This document shows positions 44,297 through 54,159 of a stretch of 64,000 nucleotides of DNA, piece by piece. The position numbers were made by a program, and so were the translations under genes. The notes under the pieces were generated by a model that had not been told where the DNA came from, searched no databases, and was given only the letters and a program-made list of their open reading frames with translations. The stretch covers positions 248,001 through 312,000 of the forward strand of contig NZ_FOWZ01000003.1 of assembly GCF_900115585.1 (NCBI RefSeq), in the 5' to 3' direction. Source of the stretch: Qipengyuania nanhaisediminis. Lineage in GTDB: Bacteria > Pseudomonadota > Alphaproteobacteria > Sphingomonadales > Sphingomonadaceae. Position 1 is the stretch's first letter. Each line of letters begins with the position of its first letter.

Positions 44297-45547
44297 TTAA
44301 GCGAGAGTGTCCAAGGACAGGACAGATAGCAGCGCCTCGCGCGCTTCGATCACCGTCTTTGCCAGGGCATCGCTGCCGATATCGGCCGGATCGATCTGTT
44401 CCGGCCAGTTTTCCGCAACGACTGCCTCCACGCGTTCCAGCTTGGCTTCATCCAGCATGAAGCGCGGATCGACAGTTGCCGGATCGGCCACCACGCGCAG
44501 GCGCAGGCAGGCGGGGCCGCCGCCATTGGCCATCGATTGCTTCACATCCACCGGGATGACCTTGCGGATCGGTCCGTTGGTGGCGAGCATATGTTCGCAC
44601 CATGACCAGACCGCGGCGCTTTCTTGGCATTCGGTCGGCACGACGAGAGCCATCTCGCCGGTCGGCAGGGTGAGAAGCTGCGCGTTGAACAGGTAGGTAC
44701 GGATCGCCTCTTCGAGGCTGACGGCGCTTTCGGGCACTTCGACCACCTGCAGGGCGGGGAATGCCGCCGCGATCGCATCGTACGCGCCCTGCTTGTCGGC
44801 AAAGGCGCGTTCGTGGGTGAACAAGACGCGCTCGTTGGCAACGGAGACCACATCATTGTGGAACGCGCCTGCTGCAATCGCTTCCGGGTTCTGTTCGATG
44901 AGGACGCATTTGTCCGGGGCGAGGCCGTGGAGGCGTGCGACCGCGCGGCTGGCCTGTTCGTGCTGGCGAGCGGGGAACTTGCCGCCCTGCGTGCCATAGA
45001 CGAAAACTTCCACACCACTGGCGCCGTGCCCTTCGCAAAAGCGCATGTGATTGGCCGCACCTTCATCGCCGAAGGTGGGCAGGATTGCGTCATGGACGGC
45101 GAAATGCTGGCTGTCGCCGAACGCTATGTCGAGCTGCGCCTTGGTATCGCGCCATTCTTGCGCGCGGTGGGCCATGGTCACGAGATTGGCTGGTGTCAGG
45201 TGGCACCGCCCGTCCGCAGTATCGGGAGCGGGGCTGACGGTCGCGGCATTGGCGGTCCACATCGAACTGGCGGACCATGCCGCCGCAATCAGCTGTCGCG
45301 GCGCATCGGCGCCAAGCGCAAGATCGCGGATCAGGACACGGTTGGGACGCGGCAAGGGCAGGAGGAATCCCTGCGCCAGGCCGAGTTCCATGTTGGAGCG
45401 CATCTTGCCAAGGCCCTGCAGCGCCGCCGCGCGCGGATAGCTGGTATCCCCGCCGTGGCTGGAACTTGCGATATTGCCGAGGCTGAGGCCGGCGTAATTG
45501 TGGCTCGGCCCGACGATACCGTCGAAATTGATCTCTACGAGGCTCAT
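44297..45547 (-). CDS. astB: N-succinylarginine dihydrolase
   Basis: Second enzyme of the arginine succinyltransferase pathway: converts N2-succinylarginine to N2-succinylornithine, CO2 and two ammonia. Protein of 416 residues starting MSLVEINFDGIVGPSHNYAGLS, the family signature; ATG 45547 overlaps the astA stop. Other conserved segments are HDAILPTFGDEGAANH, NDVVSVANERVLFTHE and NGGGPACLRLRVV, containing the pentein-fold His, Asp and Cys (the Cys of GGGPACL). Third gene of M20-astA-astB. The remaining pathway genes astC, astD and astE are not in the window. Confidence 0.95.
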   Translation of the reverse strand: MSLVEINFDGIVGPSHNYAGLSLGNIASSSHGGDTSYPRAAALQGLGKMRSNMELGLAQGFLLPLPRPNRVLIRDLALGADAPRQLIAAAWSASSMWTANAATVSPAPDTADGRCHLTPANLVTMAHRAQEWRDTKAQLDIAFGDSQHFAVHDAILPTFGDEGAANHMRFCEGHGASGVEVFVYGTQGGKFPARQHEQASRAVARLHGLAPDKCVLIEQNPEAIAAGAFHNDVVSVANERVLFTHERAFADKQGAYDAIAAAFPALQVVEVPESAVSLEEAIRTYLFNAQLLTLPTGEMALVVPTECQESAAVWSWCEHMLATNGPIRKVIPVDVKQSMANGGGPACLRLRVVADPATVDPRFMLDEAKLERVEAVVAENWPEQIDPADIGSDALAKTVIEAREALLSVLSLDTLA

Positions 45548-46560
45548 CGCGCGACGCTCCATACTTCGTCGCCCTTGCTCACGCCGAGCGTCTCTGCGGC
45601 AGTCGTATCGATTGCTATACAGCCATCGTCACCGAATGCCCGCACGCCGTAGCAGCTGCGGAAATCGTCGAACTTGCCGGTGGCGAGAAGGGCGCGTTCG
45701 CCTTCCTCCAGATCGGTCGCCGAAACGGCAGCTGGCTTCGCATTCGCAATGCTCTTCACCGTGTCGGTGCGGGCCGTCATCGTGGGGCCACCGTCGAAGA
45801 TATCGACATAGCCTTCGGCCGCAAATCCTTCGTTCTCGAGCATGCGCATGGCCGCACGCCCGCTGGGGTGCGGCACGCCGATGACCTTCTTTGCCTCTTC
45901 GTCTAGCATGGCGATATAGACCGGGTGCTTGGGCATGAGATCGGCAATGAACTGGTTGCCATTGATGGCGTTGAAATAGTCCGCTTCCTGGAAGGTCATG
46001 CCGAAAAAGCGACCTGCGACACCGTCCCAGAAGGGCGATCCGCCGCGATCGTCGATCACGCCGCGCAGCTCGGCGAGGATACGGTCGGCAAAACGCGCGC
46101 GGTGCATAGCAACGAAGAGGTAGCGGCTGCGGGCCAGCAGGAGGCCGAGACCGCCAGCCCGTTCGCCCGGGTGCAGGAACAGGCCGCCGACTTCGCTAGA
46201 ACCTTCGAGATCGGTCACGAGGCTGAGCATTTCTGCGCGCACCGTCCGGTCCAGTTCCTGGCTATGCTGCGTCAGCGTGGTCATCCGATAGCTGTAGAAC
46301 GGCCATTGCTGGCCGACCTGTGTGAACAGCTGGCAGGTGCCGCGCACCTGGCCGGTTTCGGTGTTTTCCAGCACTAGGGTGAACTGGTCATCGCCTAGCT
46401 CGTCGTCGGTGCGCGAAAACGCGGCCTCGGCGCGCTCCAGCTTGCGGGTCAGCGCCGCCCTGTCTGCCGGCAAATTGGTAAAGCCGCCGCCCGTCAGCTT
46501 GGCCATCTCGTAAAGGTGTTCAAGGTCGCTGATATGGGCAGCGCGCAGGCGGAAAGTCAC
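45544..46560 (-). CDS. astA: Arginine N-succinyltransferase (GTG start)
   Basis: Transfers succinyl from succinyl-CoA to arginine, the first step of the AST pathway. Protein of 338 residues starting at GTG 46560 (VTFRLRAAHISDLEHLYEMAK), which overlaps the TGA of the M20 gene (GTGA); an ATG farther upstream would lie inside that gene. GGFTNLPADRAAL, GLLLARSRYLF, WDGVAGRFFGMTF and EADYFNAINGNQFIADLMP are family signatures, with a GNAT-like fold. Coupled at both ends: GTGA with M20 and ATGA with astB. Confidence 0.95.
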   Translation of the reverse strand: MTFRLRAAHISDLEHLYEMAKLTGGGFTNLPADRAALTRKLERAEAAFSRTDDELGDDQFTLVLENTETGQVRGTCQLFTQVGQQWPFYSYRMTTLTQHSQELDRTVRAEMLSLVTDLEGSSEVGGLFLHPGERAGGLGLLLARSRYLFVAMHRARFADRILAELRGVIDDRGGSPFWDGVAGRFFGMTFQEADYFNAINGNQFIADLMPKHPVYIAMLDEEAKKVIGVPHPSGRAAMRMLENEGFAAEGYVDIFDGGPTMTARTDTVKSIANAKPAAVSATDLEEGERALLATGKFDDFRSCYGVRAFGDDGCIAIDTTAAETLGVSKGDEVWSVAR

Positions 46561-47765
46561 AAATGGTCTCCGGTGGAAAGCTTGGTCAGGACCAGCGCCG
46601 ACAGCGCCGCGCGTTCCCGCAAGGATGGGACGATCATGAATTCGTCCGGTGAATGGATTGCCCCGCCGCGCACGCCCATGGTGTCGACCACGGGGACGCC
46701 GGTAGCGGCGATATTGTTGCCGTCGCAAACGCCCCCGGTGCTCTTCCAGCCGATCTCCTGGCCGAGTTCGGCGCCGCAGGATTTGACGAGGTCGAACAGG
46801 CGCTGGGCCTTTTCGTCGACCGGCTTGGGCGGGCGGGTCACGCCACCGTGCCGGTGGATGCCGACTTCGTGGTCGGTCTCGATCATGCGCAGGATCGCGT
46901 CGAGTTCGCCATTGAACCGGTTCATCGCATCGGTCGAGTTGGGACGGATGTTGAAGCGCAGGATGGCAAGGTCCGGCACGACATTATTGGCCGCACCGCC
47001 TTCGATCTTCGCCGGGTTGATGGTGATGTCGTCAGCCTCGAGCGCCTTGATGCGCAGTACCAGGTCGCTGGCAGCGACGATGGCATTGCGGCCATCGTGC
47101 GGATTGCGTCCGGCATGGGCGGACTTGCCGGTGATCGTGATCGAGTAATTGCCCGTCCCGCCGCGCGCATGGGCCAGCGTTCCATCGGGCAGGGCGCTCG
47201 GCTCGTAGGTCAGCGCGGCATACTTTCCGCGGGCCAGCTCCTCGATGAGGCCGCGGCTCGCGAGGCTGCCGGTTTCCTCGTCCGAATTGATCATCACGTC
47301 ATAGCCGACGCGCTCGGAGCCTTCGATGGTCTCGAACAGCTTGAGCGTGTGGAGGATGATATTTAGCCCGCCTTTCATATCGGCGGTGCCGGGGCCGTTG
47401 ATCGTGTTGTCGTCCAGCCAAACCGTCTCCTGGAAAGGATGGTCGACGGGGAAGACGGTGTCCATATGGCCCGTCATGACGAAACGCCGCCCGGCCTCGG
47501 GGCGAACCCGCAGGACCATGTGCCTGCCATGCGGTTTTTCGTATTCGCGCCCGTCCGCACTGATGGCGGTGACGGTTGCGGGTTCGACCAGCTCGACTTC
47601 ACCGGGAAGGGCGCTGAAGGCATCGGCCAGCACGCCGGCCATTTTATCGAGACCGTCGATATTGGCCGTGCCCGTGTTGATGGCAGCCCAGTCCTGGACT
47701 TCACGCAGCATGGAATCTGCATCGATTGCGTCGAGAAGGGCTTGCGGGGCACTGTCCGGTTTCAT
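46557..47765 (-). CDS. M20-family metallopeptidase linked to ast genes
   Basis: Protein of 402 residues in the M20 (carboxypeptidase G2/ArgE/DapE) family. Metal ligands are visible: His in MTGHMDTVFP, Asp in GPGTADMKGG, the Glu-Glu pair in NSDEETGS, and the C-terminal His in GAIHSPDEF. The lid domain contains GKSAHAGRNPHDGRNAI. It starts at ATG 47765. Being first in the operon with astA and astB, it probably acts on a succinylated or N-acyl amino acid, possibly in place of AstE (inference from position). Divergent from glcB across 129 bases. Confidence 0.88.
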   Translation of the reverse strand: MKPDSAPQALLDAIDADSMLREVQDWAAINTGTANIDGLDKMAGVLADAFSALPGEVELVEPATVTAISADGREYEKPHGRHMVLRVRPEAGRRFVMTGHMDTVFPVDHPFQETVWLDDNTINGPGTADMKGGLNIILHTLKLFETIEGSERVGYDVMINSDEETGSLASRGLIEELARGKYAALTYEPSALPDGTLAHARGGTGNYSITITGKSAHAGRNPHDGRNAIVAASDLVLRIKALEADDITINPAKIEGGAANNVVPDLAILRFNIRPNSTDAMNRFNGELDAILRMIETDHEVGIHRHGGVTRPPKPVDEKAQRLFDLVKSCGAELGQEIGWKSTGGVCDGNNIAATGVPVVDTMGVRGGAIHSPDEFMIVPSLRERAALSALVLTKLSTGDHL

Positions 47766-47894
47766 TGGCAACTTCCTTAGTCGGGATGCGCCAAGTGTCC
47801 ACCCCGCCGCTTGCAATCGTCAACCGCTGGCGGCATAGGTCGGATCGCTCCTCCCCGGGTACACATCGCCATTCGAATACCCCAAGGGAGTTCC

Positions 47895-50000
47895 ATGACA
47901 GATTACGTGACGCGCGCAGGGATCGAAGTCGATCCGGCTCTGGCTGCCTTTATCGAAACCGAAGTCATCGCGCCGCTTGGCCGCGATACGGGTGAATTCT
48001 GGACAGGTTTCGCAGACCTGCTCGGCAAGTTTGCGCCCCGCAACCGCGCCCTCCTGCAAAAGCGCGAGGATCTTCAGGCGAAGATCGATGCGTGGCATAC
48101 CGAGCGAGCAGGCCAGCCGCATGATGCGAGCGCCTATCGCGCCTTCCTCGAAGAGATCGGCTATCTCGTACCCGAGCCGGGCGGTTTCACCATCGGGACC
48201 GAGAATGTCGATCCCGAGATCGCGACGATGGCAGGGCCGCAGCTGGTGGTGCCGATCCTCAACGCGCGCTTCCTGCTCAATGCGGCCAATGCGCGCTGGG
48301 GCAGTCTCTACGATGCGTTCTACGGCACCGATGCGCTCGACGCCCCTGCGGCGCGGCCCGGTGGATATGACGAGGATCGCGGCGCGGCGGTGATCGCCGA
48401 GGCGAAAGCCTTCATGGACGAGGCCGTGCCACTGGCTGATGGCAAGAAGTGGTCCGAACTGTCCGACGTCAAAGATAACGGCATCCCGCTTGCCGACCCG
48501 TCGCAGTGCGTGGGCTGGAACGACAAGGCCTGCCTGTTCAAGCACAATGGCCTGCATATCGAGGTCGTGTTCGATGCCGACCATCCGATCGGTCGCACTG
48601 ATCCTGCCAATATCGCCGACATCAATCTCGAAGCGGCACTCACCACGATCGCCGATTGCGAGGATTCGGTGGCGGCCGTCGATGCGGAAGACAAGCTGCT
48701 TGCCTATCGCAACTGGCTCGGCGTGATCCGCGGCGATCTGTCCGAAAGTTTCGAGAAGGGCGGAAAGACGGTCACGCGCGCACTGGAAGGCGACCGCACC
48801 TACACCGCGCAGGACGGCAGCGAGTTTGCCCTGCCTGGCCGCAGCCTGATGTTCGTGCGCAATGTCGGCCACCTGATGACCAATCCCGCCATGCGCTGGG
48901 ACGGCGGAGAGATTCCCGAAGGCATAATGGATGCGGTCGTCACCTCGGCCGTCGGCGCGCACGACGTCGCCGGCCTCGGTAAAAACGGCAATTCGCGCAA
49001 GGGCAGCATCTACATCGTGAAGCCCAAGATGCACGGGCCCGAAGAGTGCGCCTTCACCAACGACCTGTTCGATGCGGTGGAAGACCTGCTCGGCCTGCCG
49101 CGCCACACGGTCAAAGTCGGGGTGATGGATGAGGAGCGCCGTACCTCGGCGAATCTTGCAGCCTGCATCCACGCGGTGCGGGACCGGATCGTCTTCATCA
49201 ACACCGGCTTCCTCGACCGCACGGGCGACGAAATCCACACGTCGATGCGTGCAGGACCTATGATGCGCAAGGGCGAGATGAAGTCGTCCTCCTGGCTCAA
49301 GGCCTACGAGGCACGCAATGTCGGCATCGGTCTTGCGCATGGGCTTTCCGGCCGCGCGCAGATCGGCAAGGGCATGTGGGCGGCCCCCGACCTCATGGGC
49401 CAGATGATGATCGAAAAGATCGGTCACTTGCGCGCAGGTGCCAACACGGCCTGGGTCCCGAGCCCTACGGCGGCAACGCTCCACGCGATCCATTACCACC
49501 GCGAGGACGTGTTCGAAATCCAGAAGGGTCTCGGCGATGCGGCCAAGCTGGAAGAACTCCTGACCATCCCGCTTGCAGACGGCACGAACTGGTCCGAAGA
49601 GGAAATCCGCGAGGAACTGGACAACAATTGCCAGGGCCTCCTCGGCTATGTGGTGCGCTGGATCGATGCGGGCGTGGGCTGTTCCAAGGTGCCGGACATC
49701 AACGATGTCGGCCTGATGGAAGACCGTGCGACGCTGCGCATTTCCAGCCAGCATATCGCTAACTGGCTGCTTCACGGTGTCATTTCCGAAGACCAGGTGA
49801 TGGACAGCCTGCACCGCATGGCCGCCAAGGTCGACGAGCAGAATGCTGGCGACCCGTTCTATGAACCGCTTCTAGAAAACCAGGACGGCGCGGCTTTCAG
49901 CGCCGCCAAGGACCTGATCTTCAAGGGCGTCGAACAGCCGAGCGGCTATACCGAACCGCTGCTCCATGCCTGGCGCTTGAGGAAAAAGGCGGGCGCTTGA
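47895..50000 (+). CDS. glcB: Malate synthase G
   Basis: Condenses glyoxylate with acetyl-CoA to malate (glyoxylate cycle). Protein of 701 residues starting [16 protein letters not shown] with an AGGGAG ribosome site. Signature regions are [66 protein letters not shown] (catalytic Arg/Glu region) and [25 protein letters not shown], of the large monomeric G isoform. Isocitrate lyase is not in the window. Monocistronic; the next gene starts 60 bases on. Confidence 0.97.
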   Translation: MTDYVTRAGIEVDPALAAFIETEVIAPLGRDTGEFWTGFADLLGKFAPRNRALLQKREDLQAKIDAWHTERAGQPHDASAYRAFLEEIGYLVPEPGGFTIGTENVDPEIATMAGPQLVVPILNARFLLNAANARWGSLYDAFYGTDALDAPAARPGGYDEDRGAAVIAEAKAFMDEAVPLADGKKWSELSDVKDNGIPLADPSQCVGWNDKACLFKHNGLHIEVVFDADHPIGRTDPANIADINLEAALTTIADCEDSVAAVDAEDKLLAYRNWLGVIRGDLSESFEKGGKTVTRALEGDRTYTAQDGSEFALPGRSLMFVRNVGHLMTNPAMRWDGGEIPEGIMDAVVTSAVGAHDVAGLGKNGNSRKGSIYIVKPKMHGPEECAFTNDLFDAVEDLLGLPRHTVKVGVMDEERRTSANLAACIHAVRDRIVFINTGFLDRTGDEIHTSMRAGPMMRKGEMKSSSWLKAYEARNVGIGLAHGLSGRAQIGKGMWAAPDLMGQMMIEKIGHLRAGANTAWVPSPTAATLHAIHYHREDVFEIQKGLGDAAKLEELLTIPLADGTNWSEEEIREELDNNCQGLLGYVVRWIDAGVGCSKVPDINDVGLMEDRATLRISSQHIANWLLHGVISEDQVMDSLHRMAAKVDEQNAGDPFYEPLLENQDGAAFSAAKDLIFKGVEQPSGYTEPLLHAWRLRKKAGA

Positions 50001-50023
50001 TGCCCGGCTGAAGCTGTAGCAAA

Positions 50024-50056
50024 CTGCCTCCTACCGGACTGGTCGAGAGGAGGCGG
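50024..50056 (+). promoter_or_regulatory. Hairpin sequestering the ribosome site of the DUF2189 gene
   Basis: CTGCCTCCT (50024-50032) can pair with AGGAGGCGG (50048-50056), covering the whole AGGAGG ribosome site, whose spacing to the ATG at 50061 is 7 bases. The loop contains an inner ACC/GGT stem. This nine-pair stem (one U-G) would block translation until melted or displaced, a possible thermometer or ligand/protein-controlled switch. Confidence 0.45.
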
Positions 50057-50060
50057 TACG

Positions 50061-50840
50061 ATGGACGCGGCAGGCGAAGTACAAATCGCGCCGGTGAGAG
50101 TGGCGAGCAATTTGTCACTGACCGATCTTGGCAAAGCCTTGAAAGCGGGCCTCGCCGATTTCCTCGCCTGCCCGATCTACGGCCTGTTCTTCGCCGCGAT
50201 CTATGTCGCGGCAGGGCTGTTCCTCTATGTCGCGGCGGTCGAATGGGGCGAGGCGATGTGGTTCGTCCCCGCCGTGGCGGGTTTCCCGCTCGTCGCACCA
50301 TTTACCGCCGTGGGCCTTTATGAAGTCAGCCGAAGGCGGGAGGCTGGGCTGCCGGTCAAATGGGGCGCAGTGCTCGGGGCGGTGAGGGGCAAGGGAGACG
50401 AACAGCTCATCATGATGGGCGGTATCGTCTTCGTCGCCTTCAGCTTCTGGATGATAATCGCCCACGGCATTTTTGCGATCTTCATGGCAGAATCCGGCGT
50501 CGGCGCTGAATCGGTCGAGGCGTTCCTGACCCCTGCGGGGCTGGCGATGCTGGCCGTGGGGACTGCGGTCGGCGCGATCATGGCGCTCGCCTTTTACGCG
50601 GTGACCGTCGTCAGCCTGCCGATGCTCGTCGATCGCGAGGTGGATTTCCTGACGGCGATCATCACCAGCCTGGCCGCATTCCGGTCCAACAAACTCATGC
50701 TGACCCTATGGGCGGCAATTATCGCCTTGTCGTTACTGGTCGCCCTGGTCCCGGCATTCCTGGGGCTGTTGGTAGCATTGCCGATCTTCGGGCACGCGAC
50801 CTGGCACATCTATCGCAGGATCGTGCGCGACGCGGCTTAG
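50061..50840 (+). CDS. DUF2189-type polytopic membrane protein
   Basis: Protein of 259 residues with a cytosolic N-terminus (about 1-30) and about six membrane spans. The layout [27 protein letters not shown] and [28 protein letters not shown] matches the DUF2189 family; [20 protein letters not shown] is the next conserved segment. Function unknown in the family. Its TAG stop overlaps the rsmA TAA stop on the other strand (TTAG). The strong ribosome site is inside a hairpin. Confidence 0.85.
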   Translation: MDAAGEVQIAPVRVASNLSLTDLGKALKAGLADFLACPIYGLFFAAIYVAAGLFLYVAAVEWGEAMWFVPAVAGFPLVAPFTAVGLYEVSRRREAGLPVKWGAVLGAVRGKGDEQLIMMGGIVFVAFSFWMIIAHGIFAIFMAESGVGAESVEAFLTPAGLAMLAVGTAVGAIMALAFYAVTVVSLPMLVDREVDFLTAIITSLAAFRSNKLMLTLWAAIIALSLLVALVPAFLGLLVALPIFGHATWHIYRRIVRDAA

Positions 50841-51661
50841 GCCGAAAGTACCCGGGCAAGGGCCACGAAATCGCCGACAGATAGTGTCTCCGCGCGTCGC
50901 TGCGGGTCGATGCCGACCTGTTCCAGCGCCTCCACCGCACCAGGCACACCTTTCAGGCTCTGGCGCAGCATCTTGCGGCGTTGGCCGAAGGCGGCTTCGG
51001 TGAGGCGTTCCAGCACCCGGGCGCTGACGCCATCGGGCATGTCGCGCGGTTCGACGTGGACGATAGCGCTCATGACCTTGGGCGGCGGTGTGAATGCGCT
51101 GCGATGAACCTTCATCGCCATCTTCGCCTCGCTACGCCATTGGGCGAGTACGGCGAGGCGGCCATAAGCGGAATTGTCAGGAGTGGCTGCGATCCGCTGG
51201 GCGACCTCTTGCTGGAACATCAGCGTGAGGCTGGTCCACAGCGGCGGCCAGTTTTCCCCGCCCAGCCAACGCACGAACAGCGCGGTCCCGACATTATAGG
51301 GCAGGTTCGAAAGGACAGCGAAGGGCTCGCCGCCCATGATCTCGGCATGATCGAGTTTCAGCGCATCGCCCTGGATGACCTTGAGCTTGCCGGGAAAGGC
51401 CTCGCCAAGTTCGGCCAGTGCAGGCAGGCAGCGACTGTCCATTTCTATCGCGGTGACTTCGGCACCGGCGCGCAGCAAGGCGCGGGTGAGGCCGCCCGGG
51501 CCCGGTCCGACTTCGAGCACTTTCCTGCCCGCCAGATCTCCGGGGATGGCGGCGATCCGGTCGAGCAATTGTTCGTCGAACAGGAAGTTCTGGCCCAGCG
51601 CCTTGCTCGCGCTGAGGCCGTGACGGGCAATCACCTCTCGTAGTGGTGGCAAGTCAGCCAT
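50837..51661 (-). CDS. rsmA: 16S rRNA (adenine1518/1519-N6) dimethyltransferase
   Basis: Dimethylates two adjacent adenines near the 3' end of 16S rRNA. Protein of 274 residues starting [27 protein letters not shown] at ATG 51661. Motif I is [16 protein letters not shown], the acidic loop is [14 protein letters not shown] and the N6-adenine motif IV is [13 protein letters not shown]. The C-terminus contains [12 protein letters not shown]. Start overlaps the pdxA stop by 8 bases; it is the last gene of lptD-surA-pdxA-rsmA, as in E. coli. Confidence 0.97.
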   Translation of the reverse strand: MADLPPLREVIARHGLSASKALGQNFLFDEQLLDRIAAIPGDLAGRKVLEVGPGPGGLTRALLRAGAEVTAIEMDSRCLPALAELGEAFPGKLKVIQGDALKLDHAEIMGGEPFAVLSNLPYNVGTALFVRWLGGENWPPLWTSLTLMFQQEVAQRIAATPDNSAYGRLAVLAQWRSEAKMAMKVHRSAFTPPPKVMSAIVHVEPRDMPDGVSARVLERLTEAAFGQRRKMLRQSLKGVPGAVEALEQVGIDPQRRAETLSVGDFVALARVLSA

Positions 51662-52667
51662 GGCGCGCGCGCCGCTGCGCCATTTCACCTGCCATGCGCA
51701 GCGCGGCGATCATCGCCCCGGGATCGGCGATGGCCTTGCCCGCAATATCGAAGGCCGTTCCGTGATCGGGGCTAGTTCGTACGATCGGCAAGCCCAGCGT
51801 TACATTGACGCCCTCGTCGAAATCGAGGGCCTTCAAAGGGATCAGGGCCTGGTCGTGATACATCGCCAGCGCGGCATCGAAGGTCGTGCGTGCGCGCGGC
51901 GTAAACAGGGCGTCCCCGGGGTGAGGGCCGCTTATATCATAGCCTTCGTCGCGCAATGCCTCGATCGCGGGCGCGATGATGCGCTGTTCCTCATCGCCGA
52001 AGCGGCCATCTTCGCCGGCATGGGGGTTCAGGCCGCAAACTGCGAGGCGCGGGCGTTCGAGGCCGAAATCGCGTTGCAGCGCCTGTGCGACGATACGCGC
52101 ACGGTGGCAGATCAATTCGACACTCAACCTGCCGGGTACTTCGGCAAGGGCGCAATGAACGGTCAAGGGTACGGCGCGAAGGCTCGGGCCGGCCAGCATC
52201 ATCACGGCATCGCGCTGGTCGAGCGAGCAGGCGGAAGCAAGGAACTCGGTCTGGCCGGGATGATCGAAGCCGACCTTTGCGAGTTCGGACTTCGCGATCG
52301 GGGCGGTGACGAGCGCTCCAGCCTCCCCCTCGAGCGCGAGTTGGGTCGCGCGTTCCAGGGAGTGCAGGGAAAGCCTGGCGCCATTTTCGGTCGGTTCACC
52401 CGGCCTGAACGGTTCGTCTTCCAGCCCGAGCACCGGAAGCGCTCGCCCGAATACCTGCGCTGCGTGCGAGGGATTGGTAATGCGCTCGACCGGAAGCGAG
52501 GTTCCGAGCGATTGTGCCGCCGACGCAACTATGCCTGCGCCGCCCACGACGAAGAAGGGGGCGAGCGCTTCAGCGTCGCGGCGCGCCCAGGCGGCGGCGA
52601 TGATTTCCGGCCCGATCCCCGCAGGGTCGCCCAAGGATACGGCGAGGGGGAGCGGGGCGGGCGTCAA
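51654..52667 (-). CDS. pdxA: 4-hydroxythreonine-4-phosphate dehydrogenase
   Basis: Oxidises 4-phosphohydroxy-threonine toward pyridoxal 5'-phosphate. Protein of 337 residues. [16 protein letters not shown] opens the chain, [25 protein letters not shown] contains a metal ligand His, [21 protein letters not shown] the second and [36 protein letters not shown] the C-terminal His. The start overlaps the surA stop by four bases (ATGA at 52664-52667). Confidence 0.97.
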   Translation of the reverse strand: MTPAPLPLAVSLGDPAGIGPEIIAAAWARRDAEALAPFFVVGGAGIVASAAQSLGTSLPVERITNPSHAAQVFGRALPVLGLEDEPFRPGEPTENGARLSLHSLERATQLALEGEAGALVTAPIAKSELAKVGFDHPGQTEFLASACSLDQRDAVMMLAGPSLRAVPLTVHCALAEVPGRLSVELICHRARIVAQALQRDFGLERPRLAVCGLNPHAGEDGRFGDEEQRIIAPAIEALRDEGYDISGPHPGDALFTPRARTTFDAALAMYHDQALIPLKALDFDEGVNVTLGLPIVRTSPDHGTAFDIAGKAIADPGAMIAALRMAGEMAQRRARHG

Positions 52668-54016
52668 TTATATTCGATATAGGCGTCGTTACGCAGGTCG
52701 CGCAGGTAGCGCTGTGCTGCGCGGTTGATCCGCTCGTCTTCGATCTGCTGCATGAGCTGGTCGAAGTTCGGGCCCGACTGGACTTCCGGATCGTCGCGGC
52801 CGCACAGCATCAGGACACGCACGCCATCTTGCAGGTCGCCAAACGGAGGCGTGGCTTCGCCGATGCCGAGGCCCAGCACGATCTGCTGAAGCTGTTCCGG
52901 CAGTGCGCGAGCGCGCAGTTGGTCGTTATCGACAACCGAGGCGCCGATGGAATCGGCGATCTGGTTCGCACTTCCGCAGCCGCGCATCGACTGGACGCCG
53001 GCGAGGAATTCCTGGAGGCGCGCTTCGTTGGCAGCCTGCGTGGCGTTCTGGTCGAAGGAGATCTGGATCTGCTTCAGGCTCAGGATTGCATCGCGCGGGT
53101 CGGCAGTAAGCACCTGGCGCTTTTCGATCAGGTACAGGATCGAGAAGCCGCCCGGAATTTCGATCGGGCCGACCAGCTGACCGGGCTGCATTTCCTGCGC
53201 AACCGCTTCGAGTTGTGCGTTCTTGAGCTGCGGCAGGCGGATCCAGCCGAGATCGCCGCCCACTGCTGCGGTCGATGCTTCGGAGAACTGGCGCGCATAG
53301 GCGACGAAGCTGCCACCCTGGCGGAGCTGTTCGACGATCTTGAGCGCGTTGGCTTCCACTGCGGCCGCGTTTTCGGGCGTCGCGGACAGGTAGATTTCGC
53401 CGAGGCGATACTCTTCGGTGCCCTTCGATGCCTCGAGCCGCTCCATCAGCTCGTTTACTTCTTCCGCGGACACATTCACGAAGAATGCCACCTTCTGGCG
53501 GAGCAGGCGCTGCCAGGCGAGTTCGCCGTGGATCTGGCGCTTGAGCGAAGCAGGCGAGGACCCGATCGACAACAGGTAGGTCTGCATGTCTTCAAGGCGG
53601 CGGTTGTTCTGCGCGGCGATCCGGGCATAGGTCTGGTCGACCTCTGCATTGGAAATCTGGATATCTTCGGCTTCGGCAGCCTGGATCTGCAGGGTCTCGT
53701 CGATCAGGTTGCGCAGCACCTGTTCACGAACGCGGCGCATTTCGTCCGACGCGAGGTCCGAATTGTTGGCTTCGACCAGCAGTGCGACACGTTGGTCGAG
53801 GTCGGTTCCGGTGATCACATGGCCGTTTACGACAGCGGTCGCACGGCGCACGTTCGGGTCCGGATTTGTGAGCATGGTGAGATTTTCGGGCAGGTCGAGG
53901 TTGTTCGCGGTCACCGAAGCCTGAGCACCGACGCTTGCCGGGGTGACGGCAAGGGCGAGTGTAGCGACGACAGCAGCGGCAGAACCGCACAGTTTGGAAA
54001 GCTTGGTTGCGTTCAC
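52664..54016 (-). CDS. surA: SurA-type periplasmic chaperone/peptidyl-prolyl isomerase
   Basis: Chaperone for outer-membrane proteins. Protein of 450 residues: signal peptide (about 1-31), an N-terminal SurA chaperone region (about 60-190; ATAVVNGHVITGTDLDQRV is the conserved start), one parvulin domain (about 205-305; RLGEIYLSA, ASTAAVGGDLGWIRLPQL and GPIEIPGGFSILYLIEKR) and a C-terminal strand region. Only one clear parvulin repeat appears, unlike E. coli with two. Follows lptD by 143 bases with an intercistronic hairpin; overlaps pdxA. Confidence 0.93.
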   Translation of the reverse strand: MNATKLSKLCGSAAAVVATLALAVTPASVGAQASVTANNLDLPENLTMLTNPDPNVRRATAVVNGHVITGTDLDQRVALLVEANNSDLASDEMRRVREQVLRNLIDETLQIQAAEAEDIQISNAEVDQTYARIAAQNNRRLEDMQTYLLSIGSSPASLKRQIHGELAWQRLLRQKVAFFVNVSAEEVNELMERLEASKGTEEYRLGEIYLSATPENAAAVEANALKIVEQLRQGGSFVAYARQFSEASTAAVGGDLGWIRLPQLKNAQLEAVAQEMQPGQLVGPIEIPGGFSILYLIEKRQVLTADPRDAILSLKQIQISFDQNATQAANEARLQEFLAGVQSMRGCGSANQIADSIGASVVDNDQLRARALPEQLQQIVLGLGIGEATPPFGDLQDGVRVLMLCGRDDPEVQSGPNFDQLMQQIEDERINRAAQRYLRDLRNDAYIEYN

Positions 54017-54125
54017 GCGTAAAATTCCATTTGCGGCGCACTCTACGCGCCCGGATAGGTAACGGCTTTGCCAAAGCCCGGCTTAACCGTTGCTGATTGC
54101 GAGCGCGGATAGCGCGTTTATTTCG

Positions 54126-54147
54126 CCCTGCCAACCACATGGCAGGG
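54126..54147. promoter_or_regulatory. Intercistronic hairpin between lptD and surA
   Basis: CCCTGCCA (54126-54133) and TGGCAGGG (54140-54147) form a perfect eight-pair stem with a six-base loop, 12 bases downstream of the lptD stop on the transcribed (minus) strand. There is no T-run after it on either strand, so an mRNA-stability or attenuation element fits better than a terminator. Confidence 0.4.
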
Positions 54148-54159
54148 GCTGTTCAACGC

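Noticed and set aside
44270-44300. CtrA-type TTAA-N7-TTAA half-sites
   Set aside because: The TTAA elements are spaced by about 15 bases instead of 7.
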